Source: Cypionkella sp. (GTDB lineage Bacteria; Pseudomonadota; Alphaproteobacteria; Rhodobacterales; Rhodobacteraceae). From it: DNA of 5,247 nt. The notes beneath the pieces are model-generated. The model worked only from the letters and a program-made list of their open reading frames with translations, searched no databases and was not told where the DNA came from. Position numbers and translations under genes: made by a program. Positions 1 to 5,247 of the stretch are shown one piece after another; position 1 is the first letter of the stretch, and every line of letters starts with the position of its first letter. The stretch spans positions 1-5,247 of the forward strand of contig JAGPBG010000191.1 of NCBI GenBank assembly GCA_018063485.1, read 5' to 3'.

Positions 1-1
1 G

Positions 2-268
2 GAGGCCGGACGGATCAGCGTTGTCAGCGAAAACTCGGCAGCACTTTTTGCCGGGGTAGCAGGCGGTGACAGGATATTGGCGGTGAATGGTGCGGAACTG
101 ACCGATCCTGCGCTGACAGCGATCAGTATTTGCGAGCCGGTCCTGCTGCGGTTGCTGGGCGAGAATGGCATGACGCGCCATGTGGTGATTGACCCTTGGG
201 CAACGGGCGCGCGCCCGCGTCCCGTTGGCGGTGCGAATGTGCTTGACCCAGCGGTTCTGGTGTTCTGA
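2..268 (+). CDS. PDZ-domain protein, C-terminal fragment (5' end outside window)
   Basis: This is the last 88 codons of a longer gene, read in the frame that is open from base 2 to the TGA at 266-268. The fragment reads as a bacterial PDZ domain: a strand near residues 4-8 (RISVV), the small-residue segment ENSAALFAGV, then the hallmark GDRILAVNG at about residues 22-30, and a later strand pair around VLLRLLGENGMTRHVVID. A tail of about 25 residues rich in Pro, Gly and Ala closes the protein. PDZ domains bind extended peptide ends and are commonly the C-terminal module of envelope proteases (HtrA, M61 glycyl aminopeptidases, PDZ-bearing aspartyl proteases). The catalytic part, if any, is not in the window, so the enzyme class cannot be named. 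An internal ATG at 77 lies inside the domain and is not the real start. The next gene begins 23 bases after the stop, which suggests co-transcription. Confidence 0.5.
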   Translation, partial: EAGRISVVSENSAALFAGVAGGDRILAVNGAELTDPALTAISICEPVLLRLLGENGMTRHVVIDPWATGARPRPVGGANVLDPAVLVF

Positions 269-282
269 CAATGGCGATGAAT

Positions 283-287
283 GGAGG
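283..287 (+). promoter_or_regulatory. Ribosome binding site of the response regulator gene
   Basis: GGAGG lies four bases before the ATG at 292. It decides the start: ATG codons at 271 and 277 are in the same frame, but they precede or abut this motif and have no good Shine-Dalgarno sequence of their own. Starting at 292 also gives the usual regulator N-terminus, with the acidic pair at residues 9-10. Confidence 0.5.
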
Positions 288-291
288 CGAC

Positions 292-972
292 ATGGACCGG
301 ATTTTGATCATCGAGGATGACATCGAGACAGCCGCCACCGTGGCTGCCGAGGTGCAGGGCCTTGGCTGTGAGGCGGTGGTGGTTCATTCATTGCCCGAAG
401 GTATTGCGGCGGCCTCAGGCGATTTCAGGGTGATTGTGCTGGACCGGATGCTGCCGGGTGGCGATGGGGTGGATGCCATTGCCACCATGCGGGCCAAAGG
501 CGCCAGCGGGTTGATTCTGGTTTTGTCGGCGCTGGGACGGGCTTCAAACCGGGTTGAGGGATTGGACAAAGGCGCGGATGACTATTTGCCCAAACCCTTT
601 GAACCATCCGAGTTGCGTGCCCGTCTGCGAGCGCTGTTGCGGCGTGGCGCCATGCAAGTGCTGGACAATGACCTGCTGGCCTTTGGCGAGTTGGAAATTC
701 GCATGAAGGCGCGCACCGTGCATGTCAAACGTGCGCATGTATCTGTCAGCCCCAAGGAATTTGAGCTGATCAGCTATTTCGCGCAAAATGCGGGGCAGGT
801 GGTGACACGGATGCAGCTTTTGGAAAATGTCTGGAACCTGCATTTCGATCCCGGCACCAATGTGGTGGATGTTCATGTCGGGCGGTTGCGGCGCAAGCTG
901 GAAGAGGCGGGGTCTGTGGCCATTCAAACCGCGCGGGGCGAGGGCTATGTTTTCGCCCCCCTGGCCGGATGA
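292..972 (+). CDS. OmpR/PhoB-family two-component response regulator
   Basis: This is a DNA-binding transcription regulator of 226 residues, the normal length for the family, acting in the cytoplasm after phosphorylation by a partner kinase. The receiver domain covers about residues 3-112: MDRILIIEDD gives the acidic pair D9/D10, VIVLDRMLPGGDG places the phospho-acceptor at D51, S79 is the conserved Ser/Thr, and Y98 and K101 sit in DDYLPKPF. The winged-helix effector domain covers about residues 125-224, with SPKEFELISYF, the recognition-helix region TNVVDVHVGRLRRKL and the terminal hairpin TARGEGYVF. All key residues are present, so it should be functional. The start at 292 is preferred over in-frame ATGs at 271 and 277 because GGAGG precedes it. 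The stop overlaps the start of the histidine kinase gene (ATGA), typical of translationally coupled regulator-kinase pairs. The target genes cannot be read from the sequence; the adjacent lipase and protease genes are candidates by position only. I do not assign a specific gene name. Confidence 0.5.
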   Translation: MDRILIIEDDIETAATVAAEVQGLGCEAVVVHSLPEGIAAASGDFRVIVLDRMLPGGDGVDAIATMRAKGASGLILVLSALGRASNRVEGLDKGADDYLPKPFEPSELRARLRALLRRGAMQVLDNDLLAFGELEIRMKARTVHVKRAHVSVSPKEFELISYFAQNAGQVVTRMQLLENVWNLHFDPGTNVVDVHVGRLRRKLEEAGSVAIQTARGEGYVFAPLAG

Positions 973-2327
973 TCGAACCCGCAGCCCCGTGGCAGGCGCG
1001 TGCCACCTTGCGGTTGGCGGCGCTGTTGGCTCTGGCGGTGACGTTGATGTCTCTGGCCGCCATGGGCCTGCAATATCGGCTGATTGATCAGCGCTTGACC
1101 GAGGCCACGCAGGCGCAACTTGTAGCCGATCTTGATGGGTTTGCCGCGCTTTATGATCAGCGCAGGATCATCGCGTTGCGCCAGGCCATCGAGTACCGCT
1201 CGGCAGTGCGCAATCCCGGCGAATTGCTGGTGTTGAAAGACCGCAATGGGGTGGTGTTGGCCGGGTCACAAACCGGCTGGCCTGATGGGTTGCAGGCATC
1301 GGGTGATGGCTTTGCTGCAGAGCCGGGTGTCAGTTTCACCCATGGGGGCGCGCGCTGGCTGGGGGTGGCGCGGATCTTGCCAGGAGGCTTTCCGTTGCTG
1401 GTGGCACGGTCTTTGGCCTCGGTTGATGAGACGCTGGCGGCACTTCGGCGCGGCATGGCGGCGCTGGCGGTTGCGCTGATGGCGGCGGGGGCGTTGACCG
1501 GTTGGCTGGCGGCGCGCTCGGTCATGGCACGGCTGGGGCGGATCAATGATCTGGCCGACAGGGTAGCGGCGGGTGATCTGGCGGCACGACTTCCCGGCCC
1601 GCGCAGCACGGATGAATTTGGCCTGTTGGAATCGCATGTTCATGCGATGCTTGACCGGATCGAGGCGCTGAACCGCGCCACGCACCGGCTTTCCGATACC
1701 ATCGCGCATGAATTGCGCACGCCGCTGAACCGCATGATGCAAAAACTGGCGCGGATAGAGGGGCAAGAGGCCCTGACCGCCGAGTTGCGCGACGAGATGC
1801 GCCAGGCGGTTCGGGTGTTCGATGCGCTTTTGGACATCAGCCGCGCCGAGGCGGATCAGGGCAACGGTGGCGGCTTGGTGCCGGTTGAGCTTTCAGCGGT
1901 GACGCGCGAGGTATGGGAGCTCTATGAGCCCTTGGCCGAAGACAAGGGATTGGTGACGCGGCTGGACGTTATCCCCGGCTTGCAGATTTTGGGCGACCGC
2001 ACCTTGATCGGCCAGATGATCGCCAACCTTCTGGACAATTCGATCAAATATTGCGCGGCGGGGGACGGGATAACGCTGTCGCTGCACCCTGGTAAAGAGC
2101 ACCATAGGATGTGTATTCAAGACACAGGTCCGGGTCTGCCTGCCGAGATCAAAGCCGAGGCTTTTGAACGCTTTACCCGTGCAGATCGGGACCGGGCAAT
2201 TGCCGGGCACGGCTTGGGGCTGGCCTTGGTTCGGGCGATTGCAACGCGTCACGGCGCACGTCTTGGCCTGCCTGTGGTGGAAAAAGGGTTTGTGCTGGAA
2301 ATCGACTGGCCTAAGCTGGCCACCTGA
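969..2327 (+). CDS. Membrane sensor histidine kinase with HAMP domain
   Basis: This 452-residue inner-membrane kinase is the predicted partner of the regulator just upstream. Segments in order: a first membrane helix at about residues 12-34 (rich in Leu/Ala); a periplasmic sensor region at about 36-158 with the stretch LVLKDRNGVVLAGSQTGWPDG, a fold-like pattern common in alphaproteobacterial kinases; a second membrane helix at about 162-184; HAMP at about 181-235; a dimerisation and phosphotransfer helix with H247 in IAHELRTP; and an ATPase domain with N353 and N357 in NLLDNSIKY, the G1 box DTGPGLP (385-391), the F box FERF and the G2 box GHGLGLAL (413-420). All catalytic boxes are intact. 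The sensor region contains no cysteine and no recognisable ligand motif, so the signal is unknown. The start ATG overlaps the regulator stop by four bases and has no clear ribosome binding site, so translation probably depends on coupling. The lipoprotein lipase gene follows after 24 bases. Confidence 0.5.
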   Translation: MIEPAAPWQARATLRLAALLALAVTLMSLAAMGLQYRLIDQRLTEATQAQLVADLDGFAALYDQRRIIALRQAIEYRSAVRNPGELLVLKDRNGVVLAGSQTGWPDGLQASGDGFAAEPGVSFTHGGARWLGVARILPGGFPLLVARSLASVDETLAALRRGMAALAVALMAAGALTGWLAARSVMARLGRINDLADRVAAGDLAARLPGPRSTDEFGLLESHVHAMLDRIEALNRATHRLSDTIAHELRTPLNRMMQKLARIEGQEALTAELRDEMRQAVRVFDALLDISRAEADQGNGGGLVPVELSAVTREVWELYEPLAEDKGLVTRLDVIPGLQILGDRTLIGQMIANLLDNSIKYCAAGDGITLSLHPGKEHHRMCIQDTGPGLPAEIKAEAFERFTRADRDRAIAGHGLGLALVRAIATRHGARLGLPVVEKGFVLEIDWPKLAT

Positions 2328-2331
2328 TCAG

Positions 2332-2355
2332 ATGGACCAGTTGCGATTCCCATGA
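2332..2355 (+). other. Possible 7-residue leader ORF overlapping the patatin start
   Basis: A tiny reading frame, MDQLRFP followed by TGA, starts just after the kinase stop codon and ends with its TGA overlapping the patatin ATG as ATGA. The patatin gene lacks an obvious ribosome binding site, so terminating ribosomes could in principle restart there. The same TGA would also end any reading in this frame from further upstream, so the arrangement may be chance. There is no evidence of translation beyond the geometry. Confidence 0.5.
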
Positions 2356-3800
2356 AGAAACTGCTGACTTGCCTTATCTTCCTTGTCGGCTGTGCGGCAT
2401 GGAACAAGCCAATCAATGCGCCGCTTGCAGGTGAAAACCCGGCATTGGTGGAGGTGACTCCCGAAACCATCGGTTCGGGCGAGGTTTATGTGGGGCTGGC
2501 GTTTTCGGGCGGCGGAATGCGCGCCTCGGCCTTTGCCTATGGGATGTTGCAGGAATTGCAGGCCCAAGGCGCGATCACGGGCACCAATGACGGGCTTCTG
2601 GATACGGTGCGGCTGGTGTCTGGGGTGTCGGGCGGCTCGGTTACGGCGGCGCAATTCGGGCTTTACGGGCCAAGGGGGCTGGACGGGTATCGCGAGAAAT
2701 ATCTGATCACCAATGCCGAAAAGTATATGGCGAATTCGCTGTTCAACCCGCTGACGGTGGTGAATGGCTTGGCGGGCGGGGCCAATGGGCGCAACACCTT
2801 TGGCCGCTATCTGGATGAAACCCTGTTCCATCACGCGACCTTTGGCGATCTGCGGGCAAGATCAAGGATCAAGACCTGGATCAACGCCACCGATATGGCC
2901 AACAACACGCCGTTTCTGTTTTCGCCCGAAACCTTTGATGCGCTGTGTTCCGATCTGTCGAAACTTCCGATTTCCGAGGCGGTGACAGCCTCGGCGGCGT
3001 TTCCTCTCGTGTTCACGCCGATTGTCCTTGCGGCCCATCCCACCGATTGCAACTATCGCGAACCAGATTGGTTGACTGCGGCGCGCAACAATCCCGAGGC
3101 CACCGCCGCCATGAAGGCCCAAGGTGCGGCGCTGGAAAGCTATTCCGATCCCGAGCGGGTGAAATTCGTCAAATTGCTGGATGGCGGCATCACCGATAAT
3201 TTCGGCACCACGGGTTTGGCGGTGGAGCGCGCCCGCGCGCAGGCACCCTATGCGCCCATGTCGCCCGAAGAGGCGGTGCGGATGAAGCGGATGCTGTTTC
3301 TGGTCGCCAATGCCGGGGTCGAGGCCGATTATGGCTGGACCCAGAAAATCCCCGGCCCAAGCGGGCTTGGCTTGGGAATGTCGATCGCCACGGCGTCGAT
3401 GTCGGCGGCAACAAGGTCAGGCTATGACGCGATGCGTGGCGAGTTGCGGCTCTGGGAAAGCGAGTTGATCGAATGGCGCTGCGCCTTGCCGCTGTCCGAG
3501 GTGCGCAGGTTGCGCGGATCAACTTCGGGTTGGGATTGCAAGGATCTGAAGATTTTTGTGGGCCAGGCCAGTTTCGAGGGCGTGGACTCTGCGATGCGTA
3601 CCAAGCTGAACAAGGTGCCGACAAGGCTGCGATTGAAGACCGATGAGGTTGATCTGGTGATCGAAGCCGGGCGTCTGGCGACCCGTGCCACGCCGGAATT
3701 CAATGGTTTTCTGGGATCTTTGGCGGGTAATTCGGTGGAGAGCCGGATTGAGAAGGGTATTGCAGCGGGCGGGCGCCGCTTGACGCCAGTGAGCAATTGA
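2352..3800 (+). CDS. Patatin-like phospholipase, predicted lipoprotein
   Basis: This is a predicted lipid acyl hydrolase of 482 residues using a Ser-Asp dyad. The N-terminus is a lipoprotein signal: MKK, a hydrophobic stretch, then the lipobox LVGC with the lipidated cysteine at C14. The next residue is Ala rather than Asp, compatible with the outer membrane under the enterobacterial sorting rule. The patatin domain covers about residues 46-295: the oxyanion loop SGGGMRAS (52-59), the nucleophile S93 in GVSGG (91-95), the family block ASAAFPLVF (213-221) and the catalytic D277 in DGG (277-279). The remaining 190 residues have no domain I recognise. Besides C7 and C14 of the signal, there are four cysteines at 199, 233, 377 and 396, an even number that could form periplasmic disulfides. 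The likely substrate is phospholipid or another acyl lipid of the envelope, but head-group and position preference cannot be read. No strong ribosome binding site precedes the ATG. It probably shares a transcript with the two-component genes 24 bases upstream. Confidence 0.5.
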   Translation: MKKLLTCLIFLVGCAAWNKPINAPLAGENPALVEVTPETIGSGEVYVGLAFSGGGMRASAFAYGMLQELQAQGAITGTNDGLLDTVRLVSGVSGGSVTAAQFGLYGPRGLDGYREKYLITNAEKYMANSLFNPLTVVNGLAGGANGRNTFGRYLDETLFHHATFGDLRARSRIKTWINATDMANNTPFLFSPETFDALCSDLSKLPISEAVTASAAFPLVFTPIVLAAHPTDCNYREPDWLTAARNNPEATAAMKAQGAALESYSDPERVKFVKLLDGGITDNFGTTGLAVERARAQAPYAPMSPEEAVRMKRMLFLVANAGVEADYGWTQKIPGPSGLGLGMSIATASMSAATRSGYDAMRGELRLWESELIEWRCALPLSEVRRLRGSTSGWDCKDLKIFVGQASFEGVDSAMRTKLNKVPTRLRLKTDEVDLVIEAGRLATRATPEFNGFLGSLAGNSVESRIEKGIAAGGRRLTPVSN

Positions 3801-3813
3801 AATCTTCTGGGGC

Positions 3814-3833
3814 GCTGCCTTGCCCGCAGCAAG
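3814..3833 (+). repeat. Two mutually exclusive short hairpins
   Basis: GCTGC at 3814-3818 pairs with GCAGC at 3826-3830 around a 7-base loop. CTTGC at 3819-3823 pairs with GCAAG at 3829-3833 around a 5-base loop. The two cannot form together because they share bases 3829-3830 and interleave. The stems are only 5 bp and no T-run follows, so termination is unlikely. Confidence 0.5.
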
Positions 3834-3868
3834 CCGGCTCGGTGCAGGCTGTGTTCCCATCGGTGAAA

Positions 3869-3887
3869 GATGACAAATTCGGTCATC
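3869..3887 (+). repeat. Perfect 6-7-6 inverted repeat (possible operator or hairpin)
   Basis: GATGAC at 3869-3874 is the exact reverse complement of GTCATC at 3882-3887, separated by the AT-rich spacer AAATTCG. It lies 48 bases before the caspase-like start. The half-site and spacing would fit a dimeric DNA-binding protein, but a 6-bp dyad can also arise by chance and no known operator is recognised. Confidence 0.5.
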
Positions 3888-3893
3888 CGGGCC

Positions 3894-3915
3894 GCAAGAC
3901 TTGCCCTCGGGGCAA
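3894..3915 (+). repeat. Overlapping alternative hairpins before the caspase-like gene
   Basis: GCAAG-A-CTTGC at 3894-3904 is a perfect palindrome (in RNA, a 4-bp stem with a 3-base loop). TTGCCC at 3901-3906 also pairs perfectly with GGGCAA at 3910-3915 around the loop TCG. The two share TTGC, so only one can form. The second ends 19 bases before the start codon and could influence ribosome access. The downstream bases are not T-rich, arguing against a terminator. Confidence 0.5.
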
Positions 3916-3923
3916 AGGATTGT

Positions 3924-3927
3924 AGGG
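3924..3927 (+). promoter_or_regulatory. Weak ribosome binding site of the caspase-like gene
   Basis: AGGG sits seven bases before the ATG at 3935 and ten before the adjacent in-frame ATG at 3938. The spacing slightly favours 3935. The match is short, so translation initiation may be modest. Confidence 0.5.
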
Positions 3928-3934
3928 TTCTTCC

Positions 3935-5247
3935 ATGATGCGACATGCCCTTTTTCATCTGATTTGTGCAACGGCGATCTGTTTTGGCGCCCAGGCCCGT
4001 GCCGAGACACGGGCAGTTTTGATCGGGGTGTCGGACTATCTTGCCCTGGACGCTGATCTGAAAGGCCCGGACAATGATCTTGCCTTGATGGTTGAGGTGC
4101 TGGGTGCGCGCGGTGTTGCCCCGGATCAGATGCGCGTTCTGGGCGGTGCTGCGATCACGTTGCCCGCGGCGGTCCATCGCGGCCAGCCGACCCGCGCGCA
4201 GATCATGGCCGCCCTTGACGCTGTTGCCGATGCAAGCCGTGCTGGGGATACGGTCATCTTCTATTTCTCGGGCCATGGCTCACAGGCCCCGGATCAAAGC
4301 GGCGATGAGGGCGGCGGCTATGACGAGATTTTACTGCCCGCCGATGCCACCGGATGGAAGGGCAGTGTCGGCACAGTCGAAAATGCCATTCTGGATGATG
4401 AATTGCAGGAATGGGCGGCCGGTGTCCTGGCGAAGGGCGCGCAGGTTATCGGAGTGATCGACGCCTGCCATTCCGCTACCGGTTTTCGGGCGATTGGCGG
4501 CGAAGGCATTTCAAGGGGGCTGGCCCCCGAGGCCTTGGGCGTGCCCGCGGATGCGGTTTCGGTCGAGGGGGTCGACACTCCCCCGCTGTCTGGGGAGTTC
4601 GTCTTTCTCTATTCCTCGCAATCTGATCAGCGGTCTTTTGAATATGAATTGGCCGATAGCGGAGTTTGGCAAGGGGAGTTTACGTTGCGGCTGGCGCAGC
4701 AATTGCGCGCGGCGGAAGGGATCAGTTGGCGGCAACTTCTGGCGGCGGTTTCCGATGCGATGGTGCAAGGCCCGGCGCGGCAGGTGCCTGCGGGTGAGGG
4801 GCCGCTGCTGGACAGTCAGGTGTTGGGGACCGGGCCGGTCTCGGCGCGGTATCTGGTGCGGGCGGGCGAGATTCAGGCCGGGTTGCTGGATGGTTTAACC
4901 CAAGGCAGCACCTTGGCGTTTTACGATGCGCCCAACGGGGGCGCCGCGGTGGCGCAGGTGGTGATTGGCAAGGTGGGTGCGCGGCAAGTTGCGGTGCCTG
5001 ACCTGCCGGAAAGTGCCAAATGGGCCGAGGTCTTGGCGCTTGCCGCGCCGCCGCCGTTGCGGCTGAGTGCGCCGGTGGCGGCGGATGACGCTGACTATTC
5101 GGCTTGGATCGCTGCGCTGGGCCAGGGCGATGCAGGTGCGTTTGATCTGGTGCCGATCCTGACCGGCGGCGCGGTGGCGCTGGCCGGGGCGGATGGGGTG
5201 CTTGATCCCGAAGGGCCGCTTTCCAGCCCGCGGATCGAGCGCATGGA
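3935..5247 (+). CDS. Secreted caspase-like (peptidase C14, metacaspase-type) protease, 3' end outside window
   Basis: An open frame of 437 codons runs off the window end with no stop. Residues 1-23 form a signal peptide: MMRH, a hydrophobic core, then AQARA with likely cleavage after A23, so the enzyme should act outside the cytoplasm. The caspase-fold domain covers about residues 25-262: AVLIGVSDY opens it, GPDNDLALM is the usual first-helix motif, H114 lies in YFSGHGSQ and C178 in IDACHS, giving the His-Cys dyad. D176 before the cysteine and the acidic block around GYDEILLPAD (128-137) resemble metacaspases, which cleave after Arg or Lys rather than Asp. DDEL (154-157), YSSQSDQ and GEFT (247-250) are further family landmarks. 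C178 is the only cysteine in the visible mature protein. Residues about 300-355 contain a module with GLLDGLTQGSTLAFYD that may be a small beta-rich domain; the rest is Ala/Gly/Pro-rich and unrecognised. The gene follows the patatin gene in the same direction after 134 bases. Class confidence is high; substrate and role are unknown. Confidence 0.5.
   Translation, partial: MMRHALFHLICATAICFGAQARAETRAVLIGVSDYLALDADLKGPDNDLALMVEVLGARGVAPDQMRVLGGAAITLPAAVHRGQPTRAQIMAALDAVADASRAGDTVIFYFSGHGSQAPDQSGDEGGGYDEILLPADATGWKGSVGTVENAILDDELQEWAAGVLAKGAQVIGVIDACHSATGFRAIGGEGISRGLAPEALGVPADAVSVEGVDTPPLSGEFVFLYSSQSDQRSFEYELADSGVWQGEFTLRLAQQLRAAEGISWRQLLAAVSDAMVQGPARQVPAGEGPLLDSQVLGTGPVSARYLVRAGEIQAGLLDGLTQGSTLAFYDAPNGGAAVAQVVIGKVGARQVAVPDLPESAKWAEVLALAAPPPLRLSAPVAADDADYSAWIAALGQGDAGAFDLVPILTGGAVALAGADGVLDPEGPLSSPRIERM

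Larger units (their letters stand above)
3801..3934 (+). promoter_or_regulatory. Intergenic region with clustered inverted repeats
   Basis: This is the only sizeable non-coding gap, between the patatin stop and the caspase-like start. It carries several short perfect inverted repeats, listed separately. None is followed by a run of T, so no standard intrinsic terminator is supported. I do not see a convincing -35/-10 pair. The 5-mer GCAAG or its complement CTTGC occurs four times (3819, 3829, 3894, 3900), giving overlapping pairing choices. It may be a leader of the caspase-like gene, an operator region, or chance in GC-rich DNA. Confidence 0.5.

Noticed and set aside
271..291. Upstream ATG codons at 271 and 277 as the regulator start
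   Set aside because: GGAGG at 283-287 lies within this stretch and points to the ATG at 292, which also gives the normal receiver-domain N-terminus.
3797..3825. TTGAAA at the patatin stop as a -35 promoter element
   Set aside because: No -10-like hexamer occurs at suitable spacing; the bases there are TTGCCC.
3901..3915. TTGCCC-TCG-GGGCAA stem as an intrinsic terminator for the patatin transcript
   Set aside because: The stem is short and followed by AGGATTGTAGG rather than a T-run; it also sits close to the next start codon.
3422..4276. A 284-codon open frame on the minus strand spanning the intergenic gap
   Set aside because: It lies opposite two genes with clear catalytic motifs, its translation is Arg/Ser/Gln-rich without domain-like pattern, and it has the look of an antisense shadow in GC-rich DNA.
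4092..4898. Plus-strand open frames at 4092-4457 and 4494-4898
   Set aside because: They are out of frame with the caspase-like gene, whose frame carries a signal peptide and His-Cys motifs across the same stretch; they are Arg/Trp-rich shadows.
2352..5247. Reading the patatin and caspase-like genes as a CBASS-type or other cytoplasmic anti-phage system
   Set aside because: Both proteins carry export signals and no nucleotide cyclase, STING/SAVED-like sensor or NTPase gene is visible in the window.

Overview
The window is GC-rich and densely coded, with every supported gene on the + strand. Codon use (strong third-position G/C), the sensor-kinase type and the gene style suggest an alphaproteobacterium, most likely of the Rhodobacterales. 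That placement is an inference from composition and protein style, not from a marker gene.

Layout: (1) 2-268 is the C-terminal end of a protein finishing in a PDZ domain; its start lies outside the window. (2) 292-972 encodes an OmpR-type response regulator. (3) 969-2327 encodes its partner, a membrane sensor histidine kinase, overlapping the regulator gene by four bases (ATGA). (4) 2352-3800, 24 bases further on, encodes a patatin-like lipid acyl hydrolase with a lipoprotein signal peptide. (5) 3801-3934 is the only sizeable non-coding gap; it holds several short inverted repeats but no convincing terminator or promoter. (6) 3935 to the window end is the N-terminal 437 codons of a secreted caspase-like (peptidase C14 / metacaspase-type) protease, cut off by the window edge with no stop codon reached.

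The first four genes are packed tightly enough to be one transcription unit. The caspase-like gene follows in the same direction after 134 bases and may be read through or have its own control. The arrangement suggests an envelope-sensing two-component system beside two exported hydrolases: a predicted Ser-Asp lipase anchored by a lipid, and a predicted His-Cys protease released into the periplasm or outside. Both have intact catalytic motifs. Patatin and caspase domains are each known as cytoplasmic effectors in bacterial immune systems, but here both carry export signals, so a cell-surface, stress, remodelling or antagonism role fits better than a classical phage-abortive one. That the two-component system controls these enzymes is an inference from gene order only.
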